Source: Malurus cyaneus samueli (lineage: Eukaryota > Chordata > Aves > Passeriformes > Maluridae). From it: a stretch of DNA of 64,000 nt. The notes below the pieces were generated by a model, which had not been told where the DNA came from, did no database searches, and worked only from the letters and a program-made list of their open reading frames with translations. The stretch covers positions 15,582,057 through 15,646,056 of the forward strand of contig CM019227.1 in assembly GCA_009741485.1 (NCBI GenBank), given 5' to 3'. Positions 1-11,761 of this stretch are shown in pieces. Numbering within the stretch: position 1 is the stretch's first letter; each line of letters begins with the position of its first letter. The translations under genes were made by a program, and so were the position numbers.

Positions 1-851
1 ATGAGGTGAAGATCTCTGAATGCTGCAGCTCTGTGTTAGGAGAACTGGCATAAAACCTTGTGTCACTTATATCTGGATTATTAAACAGAAGATTTGTCCT
101 TAAGGAAAAAAAAATGGCATCATTACCTAATGGCATCTACCAACAGACAGATTAAAGCAGAAGATGGAGTTTAATGTGCACCAAATTGGCTTGAATATCC
201 TGAATAACTAATGAAAGCTGTGGACAGTGATCGGAGTGCAATGTGTTATCACACCTCCTGACACAGAAAAGCATTTACCAGCACACTTCCAGAGAACAAT
301 CTGTTTAACAGAGAGGGTTTTTTTTTTGGTGGTTTTTTTTTGGGTTTTTTGGGTTTTTTTGGGTTTTTTTTTCTGTAGCAGTTTGCCTTGTGTGCTTCAA
401 CAGCACTTGTTTTGCTTTGCCAGCTACACATGGTAAAAGTTCGTGTTTATACAGAGTACACTGGAATGTCAGGTGCTCCTTTAATTGCTTTTGTAGCCAA
501 TTTCCTCACCCCTCAAGGCTCATTAGTCAGTCATCTAATCATCCCATGCAGTAATGCAGCCTCTGTGGTTCCTCCCTGAGTTCAGGAATATATCTTCATC
601 TCTGCTCCCAGCAGTGGTGTCCTTCAGCCACAACCTTTGTCAGGCTGTGACCGCCTGCCCGCGCTGCTGAAGGAGCTGATTTCCCTGATTCTCACCCATT
701 TTCACCCATTCATCGTGCCCTGCCCTGCACTCAGCCATTGGGACAAGGATGGGATGGAAGGGAGCTGCTGTTCCAGCAAAAATCCCTGGGACTTTGAGGG
801 TCATGGGTTTGTCACACCTGTCTGCCTTAGAGCTTCACCTAGGGCCTGGAG
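1..851. other. unique sequence with a T/G-rich low-complexity run
   Basis: AT-leaning single-copy sequence. Positions 319-373 are a run of T tracts separated by GG or GGG. No exon-like open frame with splice signals was seen. The short open frames here are no longer than chance would give. Confidence 0.6.
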
Positions 852-1656
852 GAAATTGGGGAAGGGAATCAGGGATGGAAATCAGGGATGGAAACCAGAG
901 AAGGAAATTGGGGAAGGAAATCAGGAAAGGAAATCAGGGATGGAAATCAGGAGTGGAAATCAGGGATGGAAATCAGAGAAGGAAATCGGGGAAGGAAATC
1001 GGGGATGGAAATCAAAGAATGCTTCATGGAGGCACCAGAAGAAAATCAGGGATGGAAATTGGGGAAGAAAATTCAGGATGGGAATCAGGGAAGGAAATTG
1101 GGGAAAGAAATTGGGGAAGGAAATCATGTGTGGAAATCATGGAAGGAAATCAGAGAAGGAAACTGGGGACAGAAATCAGAGAATGCTTCATGGAGGTGCC
1201 AGAAGAAAATCAGAGATGGGAATGGGGGAAGGAAATCGGGGATGGGAAATGGGGAAGGAAATCGGGGAAGGAAATCGGGGTCTTTTCAGTGGTGCTTTTC
1301 AGGGAATCTTTCATGGAGGTGCCAGAAGAAAAACAGGGATGGAAATTGGGGAAGGAAATCAGGGATGGGAATCAGGGAATGCTTCATGGAGGTGCCAGAA
1401 GAAAATTGGGGAAGGAAATCAGAGAAGGAAGTTGGGGAAGGAAATCATGGAAAGAAATCAGGGGAGAAAATCAGGGAAGGAAATCAGGGAAGGAAATAAT
1501 GGAAAGAAATTAGAGAAGGAAATTGGGGAAGGAAATCAGAGAAGGAAATTGGGAAGGAAATCTAGAAGGAACGGGGATGGAAACTGGGGATGGAAATCAG
1601 GGAAGGAAATCAGGTAAGGAAAATGGGGAAGTAAATCTGGGTCTTTTCAGTGGTGC
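852..1656. repeat. 13-bp purine-rich minisatellite with higher-order spacers
   Basis: About 50 tandem copies of a 13-bp unit, consensus ATCAGGGAAGGAA, with common variants ATCAGGGATGGAA and ATTGGGGAAGGAA. A second element of about 26 bp, beginning ATGCTTCATGGAGG and ending CCAGAAGAAA, interrupts the array near 1019-1044, 1183-1208, 1305-1331 and 1379-1404. A GTCTTTTCAGTGGTGC motif occurs near 1280 and again at the right edge near 1641. The plus strand is almost all purine. Because 13 is not a multiple of 3, the open frames across it (Gly/Lys/Glu-rich, up to 326 codons) recycle the same repeat in three frames and should not be taken as genes. Confidence 0.93.
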
Positions 1657-1830
1657 CAGGTGCCAGGGACAGGGACAATCACCCTGGAGACACCCTAAAG
1701 CCCTCTGGGCACTGTCCTGGGCCAGCTCTGGGTGTTCCTGCTCCACAGTGGGGCTGGACCAGAGCACAGCCTGGGAACCCCAATAAATCCTCTGCCCACA
1801 CCAATTCGGTTCAACCTGCACTGGATGGAA
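1657..1830 (+). other. moderately GC-rich block ending in AATAAA, possibly LTR-derived
   Basis: The sequence becomes GC-richer directly after the minisatellite and ends in a CCCCAATAAATCC polyadenylation-signal context near 1778-1790. That context resembles the R region of avian retroviral LTRs, but no matching second LTR, primer-binding site or coding remnant was seen. It may equally be ordinary unique DNA or the 3' end of a transcript. Nothing further can be supported. Confidence 0.2.
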
Positions 1831-2401
1831 ACACACACATCAAAAAAAACCCAACCCAAAAAAAGAAACCCTATACAAAACTATCCCCAAACAAGCAAAA
1901 GACATGCCCAGGAGAAAATTCATCATTTGCTGCCCAAAATAAATAGTAGACATTTGTAAATGTCAAGCCAGCAGGAAAATTGTATTTTCAACGCTGAGCT
2001 TGAGTTCAGTTTAACCAAGCTGAGTGAGAATTCTTGGGGATCCAGCTTCCAAAGGGATTAATGATGTGGCACTAAATCAGCACTGCAGTAAGGAAATGCT
2101 TATTTATTTATTTACTATTTAAAACAGTAACAAATATTTAGGGGGAGTTACTATACAAAGAGTTTATAGTGAACATTGAAGAGCTGCCTAGCTGACAGCA
2201 CACTATGAAAAATACACATTTCTACTTTTGAGGGCATGGAAGGAAGGGGGGGAAAAAAAGAGAGAAATTAACTTTTCCTGAGTAAAATTCTAACAGAAGT
2301 AGGGCTTGAAAAGCAAGAATCTGCAATCCACAGGGCACTGAGGTTCCCAGCTGCTTCATTCTGTGCACATCCAGAGCAACCAAACTCATGTGTAATGAGA
2401 A
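1831..2401. other. unique AT-rich sequence, no gene seen
   Basis: It contains an A-rich stretch at 1840-1880 and a TTTA-type simple run near 2098-2115. There is no supported coding exon or RNA gene. Confidence 0.5.
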
Positions 2402-2505
2402 ATTTGTTGTGATTCCTGGGATGGTCACCACCCTGATGAGGCACAAATAATCTCCCTAACTTCCATCCAGTAGACCAAAATTACGTTACTGAAATATTAA
2501 AACTC
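2402..2505 (+). repeat. dispersed repeat pair, copy A
   Basis: Shares the order TTTGTTGTG..TTCCTGGGATG, TCACCACCCTGATGAGGCAC, ATAATCT.CCTAACT and AAAATTAC with copy B at 4049-4170, in the same orientation. Copy B carries about 20 extra bases after GAGGCAC. The family is unknown to me. It could be a fragment of an old interspersed element or a local duplication. Confidence 0.7.
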
Positions 2506-4048
2506 ATTGAAGAGTTTTCTAAACAGTGGGCTTTAATTCCACAGCAGAGGAGAAACAAGGACAATGGGAGCGCTGTGTAATCTACACACAGACACAGAAT
2601 TTCTGAGAAATGCAATTTTGGAATCAAAACGGTGCAGAATCCTTCTCATAATGGGGAAGTGGCTAGGTTGAAGTGCTTTGGAATAATTATAATATAAAAT
2701 TAAAAGCTTCTCGATGCATTCTATTACTCGAGTTGGAGTAATTCTCTTCAGTTTCTATTTTTAAACCATGCTCGTGTGTTAATGAAACTTTTCAAGGAAA
2801 CTTCAGCTACAGACATGGGAAACAAATTGCTGCTCACCCCTTCAGAGCTTCAGCTGAAAGTCACCATGAAAGGAGTGTTAAATGGGGATCAGTTTCATGG
2901 GGAAGAAAACTGATGATTCAGATTCAGGCTTGTACTCAGTTTAAGCAAATATAATTTACAAAATGTCAAATAAATCCAAAATCTAGAGTTCAGAGAATTT
3001 ATTATTAAAAAAAACAAATTATTTCCTTCTCAATGTACCAAGTGCATATCTTAATAAATGAATAAGTAAATAATTTTTTTTTATTCTTTTTAACTGTTCC
3101 CTAATGATGCCTAATGGCTATTTTTTGGTCCAATACCACAAAAAAAAGATAATGAATTGTGTTCCAGATCCTAGAAGGGATGTAAAAGAGAAGAAACGGG
3201 TATTTTGAATACCCAGCTTCCATGTGCAACTACTAAATGGAAATGTGAGCATTCCCAAGCCTTGCAGAGCAGGCTCAGGGTGCCCTGGGCAGGAATCAAC
3301 ATCTTGGTGTGGAGGTGGATATGGAGAGAGATGAAAGAAAATGGTAACAGTGACCAAAATCTCAGGTTTTGCTCTATAAAAGACACAAAATCTCTACAAA
3401 GGTAGAAACCTCACATACACACACTGGAAGGGTGTGAGGGCCTCTCAAGGTCTGGACATGGACTTTGCAGTTATTTCTCTGGGGATTGAGGGAATGGATC
3501 TCTGATGTGTGCTCCCACCACCAACTGGATTGGTAAAATAAACACAGAACCCTAAATTTTATTATTTCTTCACCGGCTGAACTCATAGGTACCTTTATTG
3601 CACTCTGCATTTTCAACTGCTGTACTTTATAACACCAGCACTTTCTTCTATTTTATTTCTGTGCAGTATATCATTTGCCACAAACTCCTTACTCTGTTAT
3701 TTTCTTGTGTCCAATAAACAAGAATTCATTTCATATTAGACCTAATTGGTGTTATTAAAAGAACTTGTGAACAGTACAGTGTCCTGGGTGCTGCTGCCCC
3801 AATGAGCTCACTGTCAGTGTCAGAAAAACCCTTTAATGACCAACCACCCTACTACAGCTAAACATAATCCTAAATAATAATCCCTAAAACCAGGTAAATA
3901 TGAAATCAAAAAGATCATTTTTCTGTCTTTCCCCACAGAGATATGCAGCCACATAACGAGTTGAACCCCATAGAAGTTCCCATTTAATTTGTTTTAATTA
4001 AGGAAGTTATTCCCAGTTTTTATAGTCTCCTACACCACAGGATAATGG
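2506..4048. other. unique AT-rich sequence, no gene seen
   Basis: AT-rich spacer with short A and T runs (3007-3090). No coding exon, RNA gene or recognisable transposon was found. Confidence 0.5.
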
Positions 4049-4170
4049 ATTTGTTGTGGTTCCTGGGATGTCACCACCCTGATGAGGCACATTCTGAATA
4101 AAAAGGCCACATAATCTTCCTAACTCCCATGCAACAGATCAAAATTACCTCACTAAAATATTCAAAAGCC
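4049..4170 (+). repeat. dispersed repeat pair, copy B
   Basis: Second copy of the repeat at 2402-2505, direct orientation, about 1.65 kb downstream. It differs by scattered substitutions and a roughly 20-base insertion containing AATAAAAAGG. The flanks are not similar, so the homology is confined to this segment. Confidence 0.7.
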
Positions 4171-5289
4171 TTTGGTCTCACCCTTCTCTCACTTTATTAA
4201 GAGTAAATCATCCTGATACCAACAGCAGCTAAAAATACCTCTGTATTTTTAATGTACTCAGAACATACAGCATGCCTATCAAACTGGGCAAAATCAGTGT
4301 CTCCGGGCAGAATATTTTTAGTTTTGGGCAGCTGAGGGTGCCCTGCAGCCTCTCTGATATTCTGTTATTGAAAAAATCAACTTCAGGCTGCTGGAGCAGA
4401 GACAGCCATGCTCTGGCAGGGCACCACTGGTGATATCTCCGTGGAAATCTCCAAGGAATCCTGGAGCTGGATGCTCTGGACTCGCTGGGTGTAATTTTGA
4501 CAGGAGCAGCACCATCCCACAGCCCCAGGAGCACCAGAATGGCTTCCAAACTGCTCCAGAGGTCACTCCCTGGCAGCACCATCAGGGATCCATAAGCCCA
4601 GGCTTTGGACCCATTTTGGACCCATTTTCCTCTTAAAGGGAAGCCCTCCATGGGCACAGGAGCCTTCAAATATTTTTTCCTAAATGAGGATTGAGCCTCA
4701 AAAATCAATTCACTGAACACAGTGAAATGTCTAACACAGTAAGCTTAAAACACTTCATGACACTGCCTAAAACCTGAAAAAATCAGGGTTTGGAAACAAC
4801 TACATGAGTTGTAGTCATCCTTTATTTCCCACTACAATATCTCCAGTAGGAGAAAACTGTGTCGTGTGCTGCCTTTTTTTGTTTTTAATCAGCAGCTGCT
4901 CACAGACATCCCTGCAGGTGTTTAACTATTGAAATCTCACATTAGAAATTGTGAATTATTTGCAGCCAGGCTGAACACACCTCAGAGCTGTGCTCAGGAT
5001 GGAGTACAGCAGTCAGCAAAGCACATTTTCCTGCTTCTCCCCAAAGCAGTGGAGTCATTCTACCCAGGAACACGGGAGAGTGGGGCAGAGCAGGGATCCT
5101 GAGCCTAACAGAGCAGGCAAAAACAAAAAACAACCAAAACTGGAGAATTTTGTCCTACACTATGTGGAGGCTCAGGGAGGGGAGCTCAGAGCCCCACCTG
5201 GGCACAGGTGAGACATCAGTGAGGGTGGGGAGTGGAGTTGAGTCAGGGAAGAAAAGCGTGTGTATGTGTGATTTCTCTTTGTTTCCCTA
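4171..5289. other. unique sequence, no supported gene
   Basis: It holds the longest non-repetitive open frame of the left arm (minus strand 4229-4720, 163 codons). That frame has no recognisable domain, no splice support and no start context, so I do not call it a gene. Confidence 0.4.
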
Positions 5290-5580
5290 CCCAGGAATTA
5301 TATTATTCTATAATTCTATAATTCTATAATTCTATTAATTATTCTTCTCTTCTCTTTCGGCGTCTCTTCCCTCTTCCTTCTCTTCTTCTTCTCTCTTCTC
5401 CTTCGCTCTCCCCCTTTATCTGTCAATCCATATCACATTCAACTAATACTATCTATCATCTATTTCATCATTCTAATTCTATCATCTATTCTACTCTATG
5501 CTATCTCCATCATTCTAATTCTAATCTTCATTCTAGTCATTCATTGCATCTATTGCTATTCTATTCATTCTATCTATCTA
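5290..5580. repeat. G-depleted AT/pyrimidine low-complexity block
   Basis: It opens with about four copies of the 8-mer ATTCTATA (5311-5340), passes through a roughly 85-base nearly pure pyrimidine tract (5341-5425), then a long degenerate ATTCT/ATCTATT region up to 5580. G is almost absent on the plus strand throughout, while the flanks are ordinary. It resembles an eroded or poorly resolved simple repeat. The ATTCTAT motif recalls the CR1 LINE tail, but no CR1 body is attached. Confidence 0.8.
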
Positions 5581-5995
5581 AGCAAGATCCTCATGGCTGG
5601 CTTCTGCCCTGAGGACATGATTCCCCTCTGAATGTGATCCCTGGTGGGCACCAGGCAGGATCAGCGCTGCTCTGCTGGGCTCTGAAACAGCAGGATTCCA
5701 AGGGAAAAGGATGAAAGGGAAGTGTTTGAGGCAGCTGAGCTTCTCCCAGGACAAATCCACGCTGCTGCCCCTCAGGGTGATGTCCCAGGAGGAGCTGCTC
5801 CTGGAGGAACAGTGGTGCTGTCCCTGGGTTGGACACGGAGGGATTGGCAGCGCTGTGGCAGCACAGATCTGTGTGTCCTGGGGAAATTTCCTCCAGCTGG
5901 TCTCTGTTTAATTCTCCAAAAAACTCACCTTTGTGATGTTTTCCTTCAACCAGCACTTCATCCCATCAATTTTTTCTCCCCTGTGGCCATTCCAG

Positions 5996-6076
5996 GTGCT
6001 TTCCCTCACAGAGGCAGGAGGAGCAGGCCCAAGGCTCTGCATGTCAAGAATTGCCACAACGCACTCCGCAGGGAAG
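5996..6076 (+). other. candidate internal exon, unidentified
   Basis: A pyrimidine-rich tract ending CCATTCCAG is followed by 81 bases with one open frame (27 codons, beginning VLSLTEAGGAGP) and then AAG|GTGAGC, a good donor. The length is a multiple of three. No homology is recognised. A donor-like AAG|GTGAGT also exists on the minus strand at about 5924-5932, so the strand is uncertain. This could be a real exon, a non-coding RNA exon or chance. Confidence 0.2.
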
Positions 6077-6303
6077 GTGAGCCACAGCCACCATGCAGCC
6101 CTGACCCTTCTATTACAAGAAGAAAATGCAATGAAACTCGACTTTTCCCAGGTATTTTTATTGTTTTCAACTCTATGAATTCCTTTTGGAACAAATAAAA
6201 CAATGCCAAGACAGGAGAAATTTGCGCCTGTGCTCGGGGAGATGATTATTCTTCATGTACCCACAACCTGCAGATTCAAAATCTGAGTCTCTATTTAATG
6301 TTG

Positions 6304-6372
6304 CTAAATAATAATAAATAATAAATAATAATAACATAAGAAAATAAATAAATAAATAAGAAATTAATAAAG
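6304..6372. repeat. (AAT)n/(AAAT)n microsatellite
   Basis: Imperfect runs of AAT and AAATA, including four consecutive AAAT units near 6342-6360. Confidence 0.9.
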
Positions 6373-7218
6373 GACTCTGTGATTAGGATGTGAGTTCATT
6401 CACAGCCCTGCTTTCAGGGCTGGCTTTCCTTGGTGAGCCTCTCTTTTGGGATCAGCTCTGTGGGATGGGATCCCCTCCTGCTCATCCCAAAGGGGACAGG
6501 GCATGGTCAGAAAAATGCACCAGATGAGCAAAATCTGGGGGACAGGAAGTTACCCCGATGAACAATGAAGGGTTTCATACAGATTTTGGGGAAATCATGA
6601 GAGATTGACACAAAGTTCAGTTGTTTGCTTTCCCATTCCCAGTGGAGGTAAAAGAAGGGCTGTCACAGCACCGAGAGTAAAGGAAAAAGGGGAGAGAGCA
6701 CAAAGGGGGCAATTTGCTGGGTGTCCTGGAAACCCCTGGGAAAGGAAATTTGTGAGGAATTAGAAAGGATAAGCTCCTGCCAAGTTAAAAAAACATCTTT
6801 AACTTAAATGATTTTGCTGAATTTTACTGTTAAACCTGAACTGCAATCAGACATTTGGCTGCTGAGAATATTTTATAATCCCTGGGTTATTCTGACAGCT
6901 CCATATCATTCCTGCATATAAGAAATAAGGTAGTTCAGAGAACAGAACGAGGAGCCCTCTAGAATTTCATCACTGATGTCTCCTAAATCACCTTGAATGG
7001 CAAATTCTATCACAGATTTTATAACCCGTGGCTGGCCACACTCGGAGCATCCCCTGCTGAAGAGGAATTACAGGTTTGACTGCTGTGAGTGCTCCCTGGG
7101 GAGGCACAAATTCTGTTTTCCCAGGACACATCACCTTTACAACACCTCGCTTTACTCCTATGAGGAAAATCACATTTTCCTTTTATTTCAGAAGAGAAAT
7201 GTCTACAGAGATTCATTG
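6373..7218. other. unique sequence, no gene seen
   Basis: Single-copy sequence leading into the GGTTT array. A pyrimidine-rich run ending TTTATTTCAG at 7190 looks like a splice acceptor, but the following sequence enters the repeat within 30 bases. Confidence 0.5.
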
Positions 7219-8028
7219 TTGGTTTGGGTTGGTTTGGGTTGGTTTGGGTTGGGTTGGTTTGGTTTGGTTTGGTTTGGTTTGCTTTGGTTTGGTTGGGGGT
7301 TGGGTTGGGTTGGGTTGGGTTGGTGGGTTGGGTTGGGTTGGGTTGTTGGGTTGGGTTGTGGTTTTTGGTGGGTTGGTTTGTTGGTTTGGTTTGGTTTGGT
7401 TGGGTTGTTGGGTTGGTTTTGGTTGGGTTTGTTTGGTTTGGTTTGGGTTGGGTTGCGTTGGGTTGGTTTGGTTTGGGTTGTTTGGGTTGGGTTGGGTTGG
7501 GTTTGTTTGGGTTGGGTTGGGTTTGTTTGGTTGGGTTGGGTTGTTTGGGTTGGTTTGGTTTGGGTGTGGTTTGGTTGGTGGTTTGGTTTGGTTGGGTTGG
7601 TTGTTTGGGTGGTGGTTTGGTTTGTTGGTTTGGTTTGGTTGGGTTGGGTTTTGTTGGTTGGGTTGGGTTGGGTTGGGTTGGGTTGGTGTGGTGGGTTGGG
7701 TTGGGTTGGTTGGGTTGTTGGTTTGGTTGGTTTGGGTTGGTTTGGGTTGGTTTGGGTTGGTTTGGTTTGGTTGGTTTGGTTTGGTTGGTTTGGTTGGTTG
7801 GTTGGTTTGGTTTGGTTGGGTTTGGTTTGGTTGGTTGGTGGGTTGGGTTGGTGTGGTGGTTTGGTTTGGGTTGGTTTGGTTGGTGGGTGGGTTTGTTGGG
7901 TTGGTGGGTTGGGTTGGGTGGGTTGGGTTGGGTTGGTTTGGTTGGGTTTGGTTTGGGTTTGTTTGAGTTGGTTTGGTTTGGTTTGGTTGGGTTTGGGGTG
8001 GTTTAGTTTGGTTTGGTTTGTTTTTTTT
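7219..8028. repeat. GGTTT/GGGTT pentanucleotide array with G-quadruplex potential
   Basis: About 800 bases made almost only of G and T. GGTTT and GGGTT pentamers are mixed, with occasional GGTT and GTGGTGG. Only about four A or C bases interrupt it. Runs of GGG separated by TT at about 7294-7360 and 7651-7712 satisfy the G3+N1-7 quadruplex pattern many times over. All six frames stay open because the repeat lacks stop codons, giving spurious Gly/Trp/Leu/Val-rich or Pro/Asn/Gln/Thr-rich frames. It is not the vertebrate telomere repeat: no TTAGGG was found. Confidence 0.95.
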
Positions 8029-11000
8029 CCCCCTAATTACCAAATCAGATGAGTATTTCTCAATAAATTATTCCTCCATTTTCATCAAAGCAGTTGCCAC
8101 TCGTTGAAGGATTGCTCAGAGCTCTGTGCATCCATTTCTGAATATCTGCCCATTAATCTCTTCCAAAATGTCCCGAAATGCATGCACCCAGAAAAGTGTA
8201 AATTCCAGTCAAATTACAGTTGTATTTGAAACAAAAGAAAATATATAAATCAAATTTGAAAAGTGAGAAGATCATTGTCATTAAGTCACTGATCAGAACT
8301 CAAGATTTGAGTATCAGTCTGGTGCTTTGATCCATCAGTTCTGTAATCCCCAAGAAAACCTGGATTTACTCATTTTAATTCAACATCTCCCTAAATAAAC
8401 CTTCTGTGGACAGGGCAGGAGCTGCAGCACCAACCTCCCAGGCTGACCACGAGCTCCAGGGAAATACCATTGTTAGTGCTGATGTTAAGGGTGTTAAAGC
8501 ACGGTGGAAACTCCAAACATTTTTTGCCCAAACCTCATTTTTTTCAGCAGCCCGAGGTGCAGTAGCACTGCCAGCTACACGGGGAATGAATTACAGGTGT
8601 ATTTTGCAAAAGGCAGGCTCAGAGGGCTGGGAATGAAAGTCAAACATCACAAAGTGCTTTCACTTTCAGTGGAAGAAAGATCTCAAAACAATCCACGAGA
8701 CCAACCTTTATTTTTTTTTTACTCAGTGGTGGAAAAATGCTTTAGATTTTCACTAAAAAGACAGAATAATTAAATTTTTAAGCATTGCAAATGCAGACCC
8801 CCTCATAGCTATGTTTTCCTTTTTTCCCCCTATGATAAAATGAAAAGAGAACTATAATTTGTGATGTCTTCCATCCAGCTCCAGGAGAGCAAGCCAAAAC
8901 CTGAATTAAATTAGTGTATCATGCAAAAAGCTGCTCAGGACTAAATTAGGCATGATATTTAACAGGATTTTGGGTGTTTGTCAACATCTGTACAAACTGC
9001 ATCAAGGGCAAATGCAGTAAAACCTCTCTTTGAAAATAAAATTCTTTCTTTCCAGCCTACAACCTCAGCAATGCTGTACTTTGGGGGTTTTGTACTCTGG
9101 AGATTTCTTTTTTAGCTGTCTTGCCTGCCTTGATCCTCATTTGCATGACCTGAAAGTCACCCAAACAGTCTGAGACGAGGAGGAGCACGGAATAAGTCAC
9201 AAAGAATAGGTCTGGCACGTAAAACAAACGCTTCAAGATGACAGAGCTCGAACAGAGAGCTGAAGAAAGGGAAAATGTACAATCAATTTCTGCTTGGAAA
9301 TGTAATTAAAAACCCTGAAGTGACAGCTACAGTGTTTTATAATGAATTGCAAAAAAAAAAAAAAAAAAAAAAGAAAAAAAAAGGAGAGAAAAAAGAACAC
9401 ACCAGGCCAAAATTGACATCAGCTTTTTGAAAAAAGCTGAAGTGAGGGATGTTTTATGTCCAGACAGGATTGTTAGTGAGGCACTGAGTGCTCCAGGTGA
9501 CCAAACTGGCACCCCAAAAGGGCAGCCTGGCACCCTGCCATGGTCCCTGCTGGAAAAACCAGGATCATCTCACCTGGTGAGCACCCCAGAGCAGGAATTC
9601 TGCATCCTTGCACACTCTGAGCCATCATTTCGCACTTTCAGGGGAGACAAAGGCTTCTCCACAATGTCATAATGGGACTGATTTTTGAAATACAAGGAAG
9701 ATGAGGAACAGCTCATCTGGTTTTTATTACTGAGGATAAACAGTGGCAAAATAATCTCCAAATTAGAGAGGCAGATTTGATCAGGCACAGCAGAGTTCAA
9801 ACACACTCCCTGGCCAGGCAGACAGAAGGGAGAGTGCCAGCATTCCCAAAATCCCTCAGATACAGTAGGAAAGCCACCCAGAGAAACAAAAATCTCAATT
9901 AGAAGCCAAGGTGCAAATGTATCAATGACACATCCTCATTTAGCAAAGTCTTCCACTGCATTCCTCACACTGTCTGAGGAGGAATTACACACTGGTGTGC
10001 ACATGGAGGTCAGGCCTAGGTCTAAGGAAAAATAAATCCTTTTCAGACAAGTATTGGAACTAAAGAGGCCTGTATTGACAGTGTTACAGCAATTACTGTT
10101 TCTGTGTTGTTTCATTCCAGGGAAATCATAGTGCAGAAACAAAAGCGCTGTATGACAAGAACACACTGACATCTGCTGGCTCCTGCAAATGTATTTCTCT
10201 CCAGATTAGGATTTCATGTCCTCAGCAGGGTTTTTCCCATCCAGTGGGCTGCGTGACAAATGAACATTGTCCACCTCTGAATATAACAAATGAAAACTGT
10301 TATTCTGTGCTTGCAAATGTTAACGTGTGTGTGACATTCCGTGGCTCAACAATCCACACAAAGATCCTTCCCTTCCATATTTGACTTCCAAAGGATCACA
10401 GGAAATTGCTTTTGCCTAATTTGTATGAAAACACCCAGTGATAGGGAGGTCAGTTTACATTCAAATCATTATTTCCCTCATTTTTTTGCCAGCAAAAGAT
10501 CAGTGTTTCCAATTTACTGCCCAAAGCTGGAACTGGAGCTGCCACTCAGGCCAGGCTCATAATGGCAAGAATTGTTCCAGAGTAATGATCAGCCCAATCA
10601 AAGAATCTCAGATTTTATTTCATCAGATAACACACTGATCACCTGGAACACCTCACATCAACAGTGGTACCCAAACACAGCACAGAAGATCCATTATCTC
10701 TCATCGTTCAGCACAATCAGCAGAGGCATTTTGATAACCATAAAACAACCCCAAAGACTGAGCAGCTTCCAAACTACAGCTGGCAAAAATCAGAAATTCC
10801 AGCTAATGCATGCAGCTCCTAAAGCAGCTCTAACCTTGTGAATATGGAATATTCTGTAAATCTTCGTGTAAAACTCCTAAATGTATTGTTTGGAAAGTGT
10901 GTGATAAACTCATTTAATGCTCACTGTAGGAATCCTGCCTTGGCATTTCCTCCCTCGTGTGTGCAATGACACAAAGTTATGGGTGACAATTTGAGCACAA

Positions 11001-11480
11001 AATAGAAGGAATTCAAAACCGTAGTTCAGTGTCAGCAACACATCTGTGCTGTGTTTAGTTGCCGAGGCATAAATTTAGTATTAGAAACAATGATGCAAAT
11101 CATCAGATAATAACAGTTGCCAAGCTGTGCAGATCATAAATACCTTCCTCAATATTTCTGTGTTTCCAAGTCAGCCATCAGCTGCAAGGTCAATTCCTTT
11201 CCTCAGCTCATTAGTTAGACACATTTCAGAGTTGGGAAAAGGTAAATGAAAGCCACCAATTTCCATTTTGAACGCGTTGTTTGGGTCTGTTTCTCCTGTG
11301 TTTTCCTGAGCTCTCCCCTGCCTGTTCCTGGCGTGGGCAGGACCACCCACGCCCCAGTGCCAAGCACCAATAACATTAATCTGGAATTCCCTTTCAATCT
11401 CCTCATTTGAGACAGTTTATTCAATTATTTAAACTTCTTATATATTAAACATCAGCAGAGAGAATTCTTAGGGGAGGAGG
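8029..11480. other. unique AT-rich sequence, no gene seen
   Basis: Long single-copy stretch with a poly(A)-type run at 9351-9390. No transposon, RNA gene or supportable exon was recognised. Open frames are short and lack splice context. Confidence 0.5.
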
Positions 11481-11512
11481 GAAAAAAAAAAAAGAAAGAA
11501 AGAAAGAAAGAG
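11481..11512. repeat. poly(A)/(AAAG)n microsatellite
   Basis: A run of A followed by about five GAAA units. Confidence 0.9.
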
Positions 11513-11712
11513 GAATATATCATTACCCTAAAAGTCTCCTGCTCTTTAAAAGGTGATTCCAGATCGTTAAAATCCACAGGTGACAAGAGACAGGATTCCA
11601 GCAGAGTGAGAGGAAAAGCTCATTCTTTGGAGAAGCCCAAGGCCAATTTTGAGTATGGGATCACTGTTTGTCCCAGTCAGCCCAGAGCCATTGTACAAAT
11701 ACCAGGATTGGG

Positions 11713-11713
11713 A

Positions 11714-11761
<48 letters not shown>

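Noticed and set aside
637..1617. 326-codon open frame rich in Gly/Lys/Glu/Trp
   Set aside because: It is the 13-bp minisatellite read in sequence. Overlapping frames give the same composition, and the period is not a multiple of three.
4229..4720. 163-codon minus-strand frame
   Set aside because: No recognisable domain, splice support or start context. This length is attainable by chance in 64 kb.
7219..8028. Interstitial telomere repeat
   Set aside because: There is no TTAGGG or CCCTAA. The units are GGTTT and GGGTT.
6997..8052. 351- and 276-codon open frames on both strands
   Set aside because: The GGTTT/GGGTT array contains no stop codons in either direction. The composition (Gly/Val/Leu/Trp/Phe or Pro/Asn/Gln/Thr) follows the repeat.
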